Of a stretch of DNA of 29,638 nucleotides, positions 22,575 to 29,638 are shown one piece after another. The DNA comes from a virus. Under the pieces are notes generated by a model. That model did not search any database. It was not told the origin of the DNA and was given only the letters and a program-made list of their open reading frames with translations. A program made the translations under genes and the position numbers. The stretch spans positions 1 to 29,638 of IMG/VR virus record IMGVR_UViG_3300027743_000072; one strand, written 5' to 3'. The stretch's first letter is position 1; the number at the start of each line of letters is the position of its first letter.

Positions 22575-23977
22575 TAAATGATTCCTCGAGCTTTCCAATC
22601 CACCACACGACTAACACGATTACCAGTAGAATCAAATACATACACCCTAAACCCAACAGGATTAGGAACGTCCGTGAAATCGAATATGACAGTATAAGGT
22701 TCAGTAACAGACTTGGTGGTGCAAGTAATAGACTCCACATCCTTGAAAGCTTTTTTGAAATTGACCTGTGTTCCTCCAACGTCGGTAAGAAGTGCGTTGA
22801 CCTCACCACCGTCGTTCTCACGCTTTACGCTCAGGGAGTAGGTCAGATTCCAGAGCTCGTAGAGAGCCTTATCAGAGGTTCCAGTAAACTCTAGACGAAT
22901 CTTAAGATACCTCATTGATGGAGAATATAGAGAGACACCAGCGACGAATGGAGTATAGGTAACACCGTCCTCAGAGGTTGCTAGCTTAACGATGATGGTA
23001 GTTAACTCCTGGTGAACGAAGAAGTTCCAAGTGACTGTGATGATGGTATTCTGAATGACCACCCCGTAGTCTATTACTTCCTCGTAGGAGCCAGTAGTTG
23101 CGGTCGGTTGGATGTAGATGGGATAGCCAGCATCAACTTGAGCTTGGATCGTTGCAAAACCGAAGTTAACAAAGTGTTCCTCCCAGGTAGAAGGGGCCCA
23201 GCAAGCGATGAGACTAGGGATATATGGATCTCGAATTACGTTAACCCTGGTTCCATTCAAACCAGAAACTCGAGTATCCTGGAGAGCATAATCAGGAGGT
23301 GTCTGAACCTCAACTGTTGTCTCTGCAAGTGGACCCTTGTTCCCTGCTATGTCGACCGAGACGATCCCATATCTATAAGCGCCAGCTACATTTTCGAAGA
23401 AGGAGAAGAAGGTAGCGTCAACATTGCCAGCGAAGATCCCATTTCGATATGCCTCATACGTTAAGATCCTAAACGTAGAGACCGGGGCTACCCAGCGGAG
23501 GAGGACGTTATTATCAATTACCGTGCTTATGAGGGAGATGGTTCCAATCGGAGGAACTGTGACAACAATAGATAAAGAGTCAGTAGAGAAGACCCCATTC
23601 GAGTTCAGGGTCTTCATATAAAATTCGTGAGTTCCTACCTTGAGGGCATCAATGTCGGCTTGAAGCGACATGATCCGAAAGAGAAAGAGACCAAACTCAA
23701 AGGAGGGTCCCTTGCGAAGCTCGTAACCATAGGCTCCTAGAACCTCGGTCCAATTGAAACGCACTGTTGTCGGAGTGAATATGAATGAGATGGAACCAGG
23801 AAGAACTGGAATCGGAACTTCAGCAGGAGGAGCCTGAGACTCCAGAACGAGAGGAAAAAGCTCATCCTGAACAAGCATCAACCCACGATTAAGCTCCTGA
23901 AGGATCTGGTAGAGACGTGGGTTATCGAGCTGAATACCCTGGATTAGGGCTTCAACGCTGATATGGTCCTGAGCCAT
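22574..23977 (-). CDS. Fibronectin type III-containing tail protein
   Basis: A 467-residue tail protein. Residues 1-50 are a helical N-terminus (LYQILQELNRGLMLVQDEL). It is followed by at least two fibronectin III-like beta domains (PGSISFIFTPTTVRFNWTEV, then IGTISLISTVIDNNVLLRWV). Next is a discoidin-like beta domain near residues 235-375, and a C-terminal strand set ending GFRVYVFDSTGNRV. Such modules are common in central fibre or tip proteins. Its start overlaps the nozzle gene stop (TAATG), and its stop overlaps the fibre start, so it probably links the tail tube to the fibres. Confidence 0.7.
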   Translation of the reverse strand: MAQDHISVEALIQGIQLDNPRLYQILQELNRGLMLVQDELFPLVLESQAPPAEVPIPVLPGSISFIFTPTTVRFNWTEVLGAYGYELRKGPSFEFGLFLFRIMSLQADIDALKVGTHEFYMKTLNSNGVFSTDSLSIVVTVPPIGTISLISTVIDNNVLLRWVAPVSTFRILTYEAYRNGIFAGNVDATFFSFFENVAGAYRYGIVSVDIAGNKGPLAETTVEVQTPPDYALQDTRVSGLNGTRVNVIRDPYIPSLIACWAPSTWEEHFVNFGFATIQAQVDAGYPIYIQPTATTGSYEEVIDYGVVIQNTIITVTWNFFVHQELTTIIVKLATSEDGVTYTPFVAGVSLYSPSMRYLKIRLEFTGTSDKALYELWNLTYSLSVKRENDGGEVNALLTDVGGTQVNFKKAFKDVESITCTTKSVTEPYTVIFDFTDVPNPVGFRVYVFDSTGNRVSRVVDWKARGII

Positions 23978-25848
23978 TACTCAGGCCTCGTCTGCCAGAG
24001 TTGCTTGTAGAACAACGAGAAATGAGACATCAGGAACCACTCGTTAGCTAAACTGGTTCGGAGCTTCACTGAACACCGTTCGGAGGTGAAGTTGAAACCC
24101 CGGAACAGTGGTTTACCTGGAGTGGGAGATAGAGCGAGACTTGGCACAAAGGCGGTCTGAACATCATCCAAACCGGAAAGAGTAATATCTAGATTTCCAA
24201 CGCCCTTCAAACGCGCACGGAACCCAGTGAAATGATTGACAGGCCAGTCGTCACCTTGTGGGAGCAGAGGAAACTCCACCCAGCTGTCAATTGCCTGTCC
24301 ACGGTCCAGCTTGGCAGTTCGATCCAAGCCGTCAACTCCAGAGGCAATCATGGAGCCGAACTTCATGAAAGATTCTTTATCCGTCTCCCGCACATCAACT
24401 ACGACAGTGGAGGGAGGGAATGGAAACTTCCAGAGGGTGAATTTCATAGAGTCAAGGGAGAGACCATCCTGCCAATCCCCCACGATCATGTGGGAGGGGT
24501 CGGTAGCATTATCGAGAGGCACGCAGATGTAGATTCGGGCCTCCAGTGGGTCAACGGCAATCTCGACCTTGTGGAACTGTGCCTTGTTGATTCGGTCCCA
24601 AATGTCGGAGATGTTACCACTTATTTCGGTATCGGAGAAGGTTCCAACGTAGAGCTGGAGTCCTGACCTGTCGCAGATGAACGCCCTGTCTCTGACATCC
24701 TCTCCGAAGTCAAGGATCTTTCCGACGCCATGACATTCAGTTCCGACCGACTTATCCAGGGCGTTGACCTCCCAGAGAGCGGCGGAATTACCATTGTCCA
24801 TCGTGATGTAACTTCGCTGCGATTTGCAACAGATGAGCTGGGTTCGGTATTCAAAGCAGTATTTAACGCCTCCGCCAGAATCTCCAGGGTTAATGGTCGT
24901 GAACCCCTCGACCGCGTCAAAGGACTCAGGAAATCCTGCCTGGGATACGCGCACAATGGAAGGGTTAGCATTCTCTCCCCAAACGATGAGACGTCCACGA
25001 TAGATGTTGATACCAACGCCAGCCGGAATCGTAGAGAGTTGATCTACTAGATGGGAGGCTTCAGCCTGGAGGTCGGCATCGTAGAAGGAGACCGTTCGAG
25101 TAGTTTCTGCGTTGTTTCCGATCCGACCATCAGGGACGTAGTAGTAGGTTTTATTGAGAAAATCTCCATCCCATCCGATATCGACGTTAGTCGTAGAGAT
25201 ATTCTTCGTAGCAACTATGACCCTAGCTACAGTTCCAGTAGGTCCAATAGGAATGTTAGCAAGATTAACTTTGAGGTTTCCAGTTAGGTTCAGGGCTAGG
25301 TAGGCTCCGATTTGGGTAAGATGGCCCGAGGCAGTCTCAAATGCTACTGCAAAAGCGTGGACGCCCTTATCCATCGGTCCAGTAACACCCTCAGTTCCAG
25401 TCATAGCACCACTAGGACCAGTCCCACCTGCGGGACGAGCCGTTCCTGATCCCTCGTAGACGTATACCACTGAGCCTGGAATCCCTACGATTCCTGTGTG
25501 TGGAGTGATGTATGCCCGATTGAACATGGACACCATCGAAAAATCCGACATTCCTCCAATGGTCAAAATGGGGAGGGAGAGGTTTGTGGAGTCCCAAAGG
25601 CGGGCAGCATCATCGAGAATAAGGAGGCGAGGAGCTTCACCAATCCTTTTGTAGATAGCAATGCGGCGGATGTTGAAAGTAGTAGGGACTACTATTCCAG
25701 ACCCCTCCCTCGTATGCACGTCGGCATGGGAGAAGGCTACGTTCTGGGAGTCGTTAAAATAACCGGGAGGAGTAGTTTCCTCTTCCCCCCGGTCGAACGT
25801 CCCTAGAAACTGATTGAAGCTGATAGGGTCGTGGTCCCGAACAGGCAT
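23977..25848 (-). CDS. Tail nozzle/stabilisation-type protein
   Basis: A 623-residue protein taken from ATG 25848, one base after the upstream stop; an extra 19 residues are possible with an earlier start. Its N-terminus contains PPGYFNDSQNVAFSH followed by V-x-T-R-x-G, a pattern I associate with podovirus nozzle or tail tubular B-like and stabilisation proteins. The body is beta-rich throughout, consistent with a beta-propeller-like hexamer at the tail end. Placement after the head-tail adaptor and before the fibre genes agrees. The family assignment rests on this motif and gene order. Confidence 0.65.
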   Translation of the reverse strand: MPVRDHDPISFNQFLGTFDRGEEETTPPGYFNDSQNVAFSHADVHTREGSGIVVPTTFNIRRIAIYKRIGEAPRLLILDDAARLWDSTNLSLPILTIGGMSDFSMVSMFNRAYITPHTGIVGIPGSVVYVYEGSGTARPAGGTGPSGAMTGTEGVTGPMDKGVHAFAVAFETASGHLTQIGAYLALNLTGNLKVNLANIPIGPTGTVARVIVATKNISTTNVDIGWDGDFLNKTYYYVPDGRIGNNAETTRTVSFYDADLQAEASHLVDQLSTIPAGVGINIYRGRLIVWGENANPSIVRVSQAGFPESFDAVEGFTTINPGDSGGGVKYCFEYRTQLICCKSQRSYITMDNGNSAALWEVNALDKSVGTECHGVGKILDFGEDVRDRAFICDRSGLQLYVGTFSDTEISGNISDIWDRINKAQFHKVEIAVDPLEARIYICVPLDNATDPSHMIVGDWQDGLSLDSMKFTLWKFPFPPSTVVVDVRETDKESFMKFGSMIASGVDGLDRTAKLDRGQAIDSWVEFPLLPQGDDWPVNHFTGFRARLKGVGNLDITLSGLDDVQTAFVPSLALSPTPGKPLFRGFNFTSERCSVKLRTSLANEWFLMSHFSLFYKQLWQTRPE

Positions 25849-25849
25849 C

Positions 25850-26314
25850 TCATCTCCCGTCGACCATAGATGCTGATTCGAGAGCGTAGGTCGCCATGAC
25901 GTCAATGCTGGTCGCTCCGGTCAGGGCACCACCAACACGCTCGATGGAGATTGCTGTGTTGGGGTCGGTCAGGTTGGTAGAGGCACCGTCTGCCAACACC
26001 GTGGCATTCGCTGCTCCCATACGCAACATGGTGCTCTGGGTGAGACCTGCGACAGCGAGGGTGAGGAGATTGACCTTGACGTTGTTGACGATCCCTGTAA
26101 GTAGGATAGAGGTAATCCCTGCCGCCGCTCCCCCGTTCGCGATCGCAATGACATCAACGAGACGATAGCGACCTCGTGAGGTAGCAGGGAGGAAGACGGT
26201 CCCCGGAGTAGTGACGAGATCGGCAGGAAGAAACCGAGTCCGGTTGGTGAGTAGGACTTCATGATCCTGGAGCTTGTAGATCTCGGTCTGTCTGTTCTTT
26301 CTTCGGAGTGGCAT
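25850..26314 (-). CDS. Small structural protein (decoration or head-tail)
   Basis: A 154-residue protein with a strong AAGGAG eight bases before the ATG. It begins basic (PLRRKNRQTEIYKLQDHEVLL) and continues as an Ala/Thr/Val-rich beta domain (LTLAVAGLTQS, ISIERVGGALTGATSIDVM). Its composition resembles capsid decoration or small head-tail proteins. It lies between the head-tail adaptor and the nozzle. No family is identified. Confidence 0.55.
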   Translation of the reverse strand: MPLRRKNRQTEIYKLQDHEVLLTNRTRFLPADLVTTPGTVFLPATSRGRYRLVDVIAIANGGAAAGITSILLTGIVNNVKVNLLTLAVAGLTQSTMLRMGAANATVLADGASTNLTDPNTAISIERVGGALTGATSIDVMATYALESASMVDGR

Positions 26315-26345
26315 TGCATCTTCTCCTTTTTAAGGCACCACGCCC

Positions 26346-26999
26346 CTATTGACGATACCGAGTCCGCATCCTACGAACCGGCATTCTCTGTCCCCGCTTC
26401 ACGAGCGTTCCGATGAGAACATCATACCATTGCTCAGCGTCGGAATTAAGAGCACCAGCGCGGGTATAGTTCTCACCTAGAACCCCAGCCGCGATAGCTG
26501 CGGTCCTAGCCTCTAGGAATAGCTCCGAGTTGAGGATCTGGATGGGGGTATTGACGTCGCTGATAGGCGTCAGCCCCTTCATATAACGAATGTAAACGTC
26601 TCGATCTCGCGTAGCACCGACGAACTTAATTTGCTCCTCTCGCCAAGCCCAGACGTTCAGCTCGGTGGTAGCTTTAGCAGAGGGCTCCCAGCTGCGCTCC
26701 TCGATAGTATAAAAGTCAGAGATGGGTGCTCCAGCATCTCCTTCCTTTACTTCAATCGGGTAAAGCAGACCAGCCGGGAGCCCAGACCCATCTCCTAAAG
26801 CAACGGTCCCAGCGAGAACAGGAACGCGCGCAGATACCTCCTTCGTCACTCCCATTCCAGCCCGTGAGATCCTAATCTGGAGCTCTCGGTAGGCTTTGTT
26901 GAGCAAAGGGAGGAGTGCCGTATCGTTGTAGATGATCCCCTGAGGATCGTTCAGCAACGGCTTGGCACCCGCGAGAATTGAGGACGCTAGAACAGCCAT
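26346..26999 (-). CDS. Head-tail adaptor (gp4/gp11-type)
   Basis: A 217-residue protein with features of podovirus head-tail adaptors that dock under the portal. It has an N-terminal helical bundle (LLPLLNKAYRELQIRISR), a beta insert (LYPIEVKEGD, DFYTIEERSWE), and a C-terminal helical domain (EARTAAIAAGVLGENYTR, then QWYDVLIGTLVKRGQR) with a basic tail. The start is one base past the preceding gene's stop. Gene order, between capsid-side genes and the nozzle, fits. The exact family was judged by architecture. Confidence 0.65.
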   Translation of the reverse strand: MAVLASSILAGAKPLLNDPQGIIYNDTALLPLLNKAYRELQIRISRAGMGVTKEVSARVPVLAGTVALGDGSGLPAGLLYPIEVKEGDAGAPISDFYTIEERSWEPSAKATTELNVWAWREEQIKFVGATRDRDVYIRYMKGLTPISDVNTPIQILNSELFLEARTAAIAAGVLGENYTRAGALNSDAEQWYDVLIGTLVKRGQRMPVRRMRTRYRQ

Positions 27000-27000
27000 G

Positions 27001-27216
27001 TTATTCTATTTCAGAATTGGGATCGTTGAAGACCACCGCTTTGATCGCCCACATCGCTGTGGTCTCATTCTCAGTTATGGCGATTGATTGCTGACGAGAC
27101 TGAGGGCAGATCTCCCGGATTAAACGTTCGCCCTCGGAGAAATGAGCACGGAGCCGGTTGATCTTTTCGAGACCCTCCGATGAGGGCTTGTGATACGCAT
27201 ACGGTTTATCGATCAT
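27001..27216 (-). CDS. Acb2/Tad1 hairpin-domain protein, probable anti-CBASS sponge
   Basis: A 71-residue protein starting at ATG 27216, with GGAG about ten bases upstream. A longer in-frame opening has no support. It matches the pattern of the Acb2/Tad1 hairpin family (DUF7681): a YHKP start (8-11), a first helix with INRLR, then CPQSRQQSIAITENETTAMW and A-I-K-A-V-V. Acb2 proteins bind cyclic nucleotides made by CBASS and related defences and so keep host effectors off. That activity is known for characterised members, and is inferred here. It sits between the head-tail adaptor and a zinc-ribbon gene, in the late operon. Confidence 0.75.
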   Translation of the reverse strand: MIDKPYAYHKPSSEGLEKINRLRAHFSEGERLIREICPQSRQQSIAITENETTAMWAIKAVVFNDPNSEIE

Positions 27217-27230
27217 GATGTAAACTCCAG

Positions 27231-27941
27231 TTAAGTGTTCGCCGGGGGAACAGTTTCGGGTTTGCGGTTGACCTTCTCGATCATCCCAGAGTTGAGAAAT
27301 TCCTGCTTGTATCGTGCCTCGTCGACGATCCCATGACAGGAGGGGCAGATGCAAGCGTTGGGGTGAATCTGGGTGAAGCAGAACTTGCACTTCGAGAGAG
27401 CTTCCTCAATCTTGTGTGCGATCATCCACTCCCGATTCACCTGACCCAAAACGGTCGCCGCCGTCCTCTGTAGCTCGGTGACGAACTTGTGCTGGCGGTA
27501 GCGAGCCCAATCATCATCAGCCATCTGGAGGAGCCGCTTATACCACTCGTTCTGGAGCGAGATCATCGACTTCAGAAGGGAGGCATGAGCATAGGCGAGC
27601 GACCGTTTACCATCGTCATCGTTCAGGTATTCACCCCAGACCCACGCGAGTCCAGGCTCGGCGATCCCACCCTCGTAGCAGATCATGGCAACCTTATGGT
27701 CCTCCACGATGGATCGTGCCACAATATCAGATGGATCAGGCACGATGAGTCGGGGTCTGTTTTCGTCGAGGTAAACCGAATGCTGGCACCGCTCGACAGA
27801 GAAAAGAGTGAAGTCTCCAGGAGCGGTATAGGGGATCTTGAAGACCCCAGGGACCAGACCAGGCTTTTGCTCATGGAGCGGGTATGGGAGCATCGAGATG
27901 ACGGTCGAAATGTCATTACTTCTTACCGGAGATGACGACAT
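27231..27941 (-). CDS. Hypothetical protein with C-terminal zinc ribbon
   Basis: A 236-residue protein of unknown function. Residues 20-110 look like a mixed alpha/beta domain (FTLFSVERCQHSVYLDE). Residues 115-182 are a long helical stretch (AYAHASLLKSMISLQNEWYK). Residues 185-202 form a zinc ribbon (CKFC, then CPSC: C185, C188, C199, C202). A 34-residue polar tail follows. It overlaps the previous gene by 26 bases; a start at Met17 is possible. Its position among head genes suggests a virion or assembly protein. Confidence 0.6.
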   Translation of the reverse strand: MSSSPVRSNDISTVISMLPYPLHEQKPGLVPGVFKIPYTAPGDFTLFSVERCQHSVYLDENRPRLIVPDPSDIVARSIVEDHKVAMICYEGGIAEPGLAWVWGEYLNDDDGKRSLAYAHASLLKSMISLQNEWYKRLLQMADDDWARYRQHKFVTELQRTAATVLGQVNREWMIAHKIEEALSKCKFCFTQIHPNACICPSCHGIVDEARYKQEFLNSGMIEKVNRKPETVPPANT

Positions 27942-28524
27942 CTGGTTCTACCCTTTCGATGTAAACCTTTTTCGAATCCATGAATACTGAGTTCTCACTG
28001 GCGAACAATGCACTTCTACCGGATGCCTCGAGCTCAGCTTCAAAGTATTGAGCTTCGGCGTCGGTTTCGGCGTGGTATTGCTTCCGCATGTCGGAGTCGG
28101 AAAGTCTGACCCGGTCTCCGAACTCAAGGTTGTGCATAACCGCGTCCAGAGCCCACTCAGTGAGTGGGAGAGGGTTGCCAGCCTTGTCTTGAAAGAAGTA
28201 GATCGGCTCATAAGAACCGTTCATAGTAGGACGTGTTATGTCCAAATCCCGAGTTGCTAATACCTCCCGATGTATAGCAGCATCAGGAGGCAGAAAACAA
28301 AGCCGCTCAAGAACCCAACGGTTAGGGGAGTTCCAATACTTCGGAACTTCTCGAACCTCCTCGACCTCTCGAAGAAATATTTTTCCGTAGAAGTCCGAGA
28401 ATTTGCCACGGCGCATCTCCCTTTGTGATGAAGACCAAGTAAGACGCCAGATAGGACGACCATCGATAGAGCGACCCCGCTCGCTCAGTTTCCGGTTAAA
28501 ATACTGAGCGAGCGGGTTATCCAA
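27916..28524 (-). CDS. Hypothetical head-region protein
   Basis: A 202-residue protein beginning at TTG 28524, one base after the capsid stop, with a weak ribosome binding site; a downstream start would shorten it. It is Arg- and Trp-rich at the N-terminus (IDGRPIWRLTWSSSQREMRR), followed by a mixed domain with a YEPIYFFQDKAGNPLPLTEW core and a Glu-rich helix (AETDAEAQYFEAELEA). No known family is recognised. The place directly after the capsid gene suggests a head-associated protein. Confidence 0.55.
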   Translation of the reverse strand: MDNPLAQYFNRKLSERGRSIDGRPIWRLTWSSSQREMRRGKFSDFYGKIFLREVEEVREVPKYWNSPNRWVLERLCFLPPDAAIHREVLATRDLDITRPTMNGSYEPIYFFQDKAGNPLPLTEWALDAVMHNLEFGDRVRLSDSDMRKQYHAETDAEAQYFEAELEASGRSALFASENSVFMDSKKVYIERVEPDVVISGKK

Positions 28525-28525
28525 G

Positions 28526-29638
28526 CTAGTAGCCCGAGGGAACCGTCAGCCCGTCGATGTAGGCACAGGCAGCGGGGTTGTTGACGAACGTGTTGAACGA
28601 GGCAACGATGTAGAAGATCGTCGCCGTCGCAACACCACCCGAAGGTCCGCGGAGCTCGAACAGCCGCCGACCCTCTTCCTCGTAGAATCCCGGAGGATTC
28701 ATCTCGGCACGACCCCACACCTCATTCACGATGAAATCGATGCGGGTCTTGTCCCACGAGTAGCTCCGGCGAATCGGGGCTCCCGCGATCTGCTGCACGT
28801 CGAAATAGAGGTCCAACTTCTGATTGGAACTACCAGTTCGAGTGATCACCTGAGCCATCTGGCCAAGCTCTTCATAAGCCTGGACCTGGCAGGGGTGCAT
28901 CCACGCCGTGACCTTGGTCCCGTTGTCGAGGCCAATACGGTCGCCGATACGGTTCAGAGCCAGACGAGCGTGCGCTAGGGCAAGAGGCCCAGCCGCGTTG
29001 ACTCGATTGGCCCGAATCTCTGGGAATTGCGCACGGTCCAAGCCCAACCACGTCCCGGTGGAGGCGTTGTTGTGGTGGTATGGGACTCCGAGAAGGGCAA
29101 CAGGATTTGCTCCAGAGAGACCCTCGATGACAACTCTGTCCCCGAGAGCGGGAGTAGTTGTTGCTCCTCGGATGCGGAAGGTCTTGTTCGCATAATCCAC
29201 CTGATCGATCTGCGCCGCGGTGCCGACCAGCGTGCCATCACCGGAGGGAGTGATGACCTTGGCCGCTGCGAAAGTCGAGTTGTAGATCGAGACGAACTGA
29301 CCATACCGAAGGAGTCGGACGCCGAAGCCGTCAGTCGTGCAAGTGTAGGTGTCCTTGCCAGCGGCAGTTGCAATCGACGTGATCGTCGCAACCGCACCAT
29401 CTCCACCCGTCATGAGGGAGGAGTCAACCTGACGACGGAACTCGGCCATCGCCTTGGCCAGGAGCTGCCGGAAAGCGTTGACAACTGACTTGCGTGAGTC
29501 GTCCGTCGCCCACTGAGCGCGCTTCTGCCATTCCACGCCATGCTTGAGATGGACCGTGGATACCAAAGCCTTTTCAAAGCTCTGACCGTCGCCTCGTCCG
29601 AGGTCGCCACCGTCAGGAGAGAAGTAACCGAATCGTCC
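28526..29638 (-). CDS. Probable major capsid protein, N-terminus outside the window
   Basis: At least 370 residues are visible. The frame remains open to the window edge, so the true start lies outside; the TTG at 29566 is not taken as a start. It has a helical N-terminal part (SVVNAFRQLLAKAMAEFRRQ), a beta-rich middle, a long helix (GPLALAHARLALNRIGDRIG), and a C-terminal region ending in a beta and loop set (FNTFVNNPAACAYIDGL). Length, composition and its place ahead of the adaptor and tail genes fit a major capsid protein of the HK97-like fold. Portal and terminase genes would be expected beyond the right edge. Confidence 0.65.
   Translation of the reverse strand, partial: GRFGYFSPDGGDLGRGDGQSFEKALVSTVHLKHGVEWQKRAQWATDDSRKSVVNAFRQLLAKAMAEFRRQVDSSLMTGGDGAVATITSIATAAGKDTYTCTTDGFGVRLLRYGQFVSIYNSTFAAAKVITPSGDGTLVGTAAQIDQVDYANKTFRIRGATTTPALGDRVVIEGLSGANPVALLGVPYHHNNASTGTWLGLDRAQFPEIRANRVNAAGPLALAHARLALNRIGDRIGLDNGTKVTAWMHPCQVQAYEELGQMAQVITRTGSSNQKLDLYFDVQQIAGAPIRRSYSWDKTRIDFIVNEVWGRAEMNPPGFYEEEGRRLFELRGPSGGVATATIFYIVASFNTFVNNPAACAYIDGLTVPSGY

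Noticed and set aside
27683-27916. Open frame starting in a TAATG overlap with the 202-residue gene
   Set aside because: Despite the attractive overlap, its composition is Ser/Arg-rich and shadow-like, while the 236-residue frame has a zinc ribbon.
29410-29566. TTG at 29566 as the start of the capsid gene, and a - strand frame at 29410-29610
   Set aside because: The capsid frame is open beyond 29566 to the window edge, so the gene is partial; the other frame is a shadow.

Overview
The window is most likely part of a tailed double-stranded DNA bacteriophage genome, probably a podovirus. It has phage replication genes, a convergent virion-gene block that runs capsid, adaptor, nozzle, tail fibres and ejection proteins, and dense packing with ATGA/TAATG-type overlaps. 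There is no rRNA or ribosomal protein gene, and no tape-measure, sheath or integrase gene is seen. The host cannot be named from the sequence.

Left arm (about 44-10486, all + strand): first come small early genes, several basic or Cys-rich, including one pair that appears to share 248 bases in two reading frames. A recombination/replication module follows: a Cas4/RecB-like Fe-S nuclease, a Cys-rich zinc-ribbon protein, a Sak4-like RecA-fold ATPase and a likely ssDNA-binding protein. A tRNA-like element, an extremely acidic small protein and a structured leader precede a ParB-like/DNA methyltransferase fusion. Then come a DUF4406-like protein, a uracil-DNA glycosylase/3'-5' exonuclease/family A DNA polymerase fusion, a DUF3987-like ATPase and a small hypothetical gene.

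Right arm (10461-29638, all - strand, so read from high to low coordinates): a probable major capsid protein cut by the window edge, two hypothetical proteins, a small protein resembling the Acb2/Tad1 hairpin family (anti-CBASS), a head-tail adaptor, a small structural protein, a nozzle/stabilisation-type protein, a fibronectin-III-like tail protein, a tail fibre, small accessory genes, a second fibre-like protein, a maturation cassette, and three large ejection-type proteins. The two arms converge and overlap by 26 bases near 10461-10486.

The most striking content is the cassette at 16758-20612. A 295-residue virion-like protein ends in about 35 tandem H-x-[D/N] triplets. It is translationally coupled to a radical SAM enzyme with a textbook SPASM domain, which itself carries HGD repeats at its C-terminus. 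Next come a DUF483-like/methyltransferase fusion and a GNAT-like protein. I infer a phage system for post-translational modification, possibly His-x-Asp/Asn cyclophane cross-linking, of a tail-associated protein. The Acb2-like gene is a second notable element.
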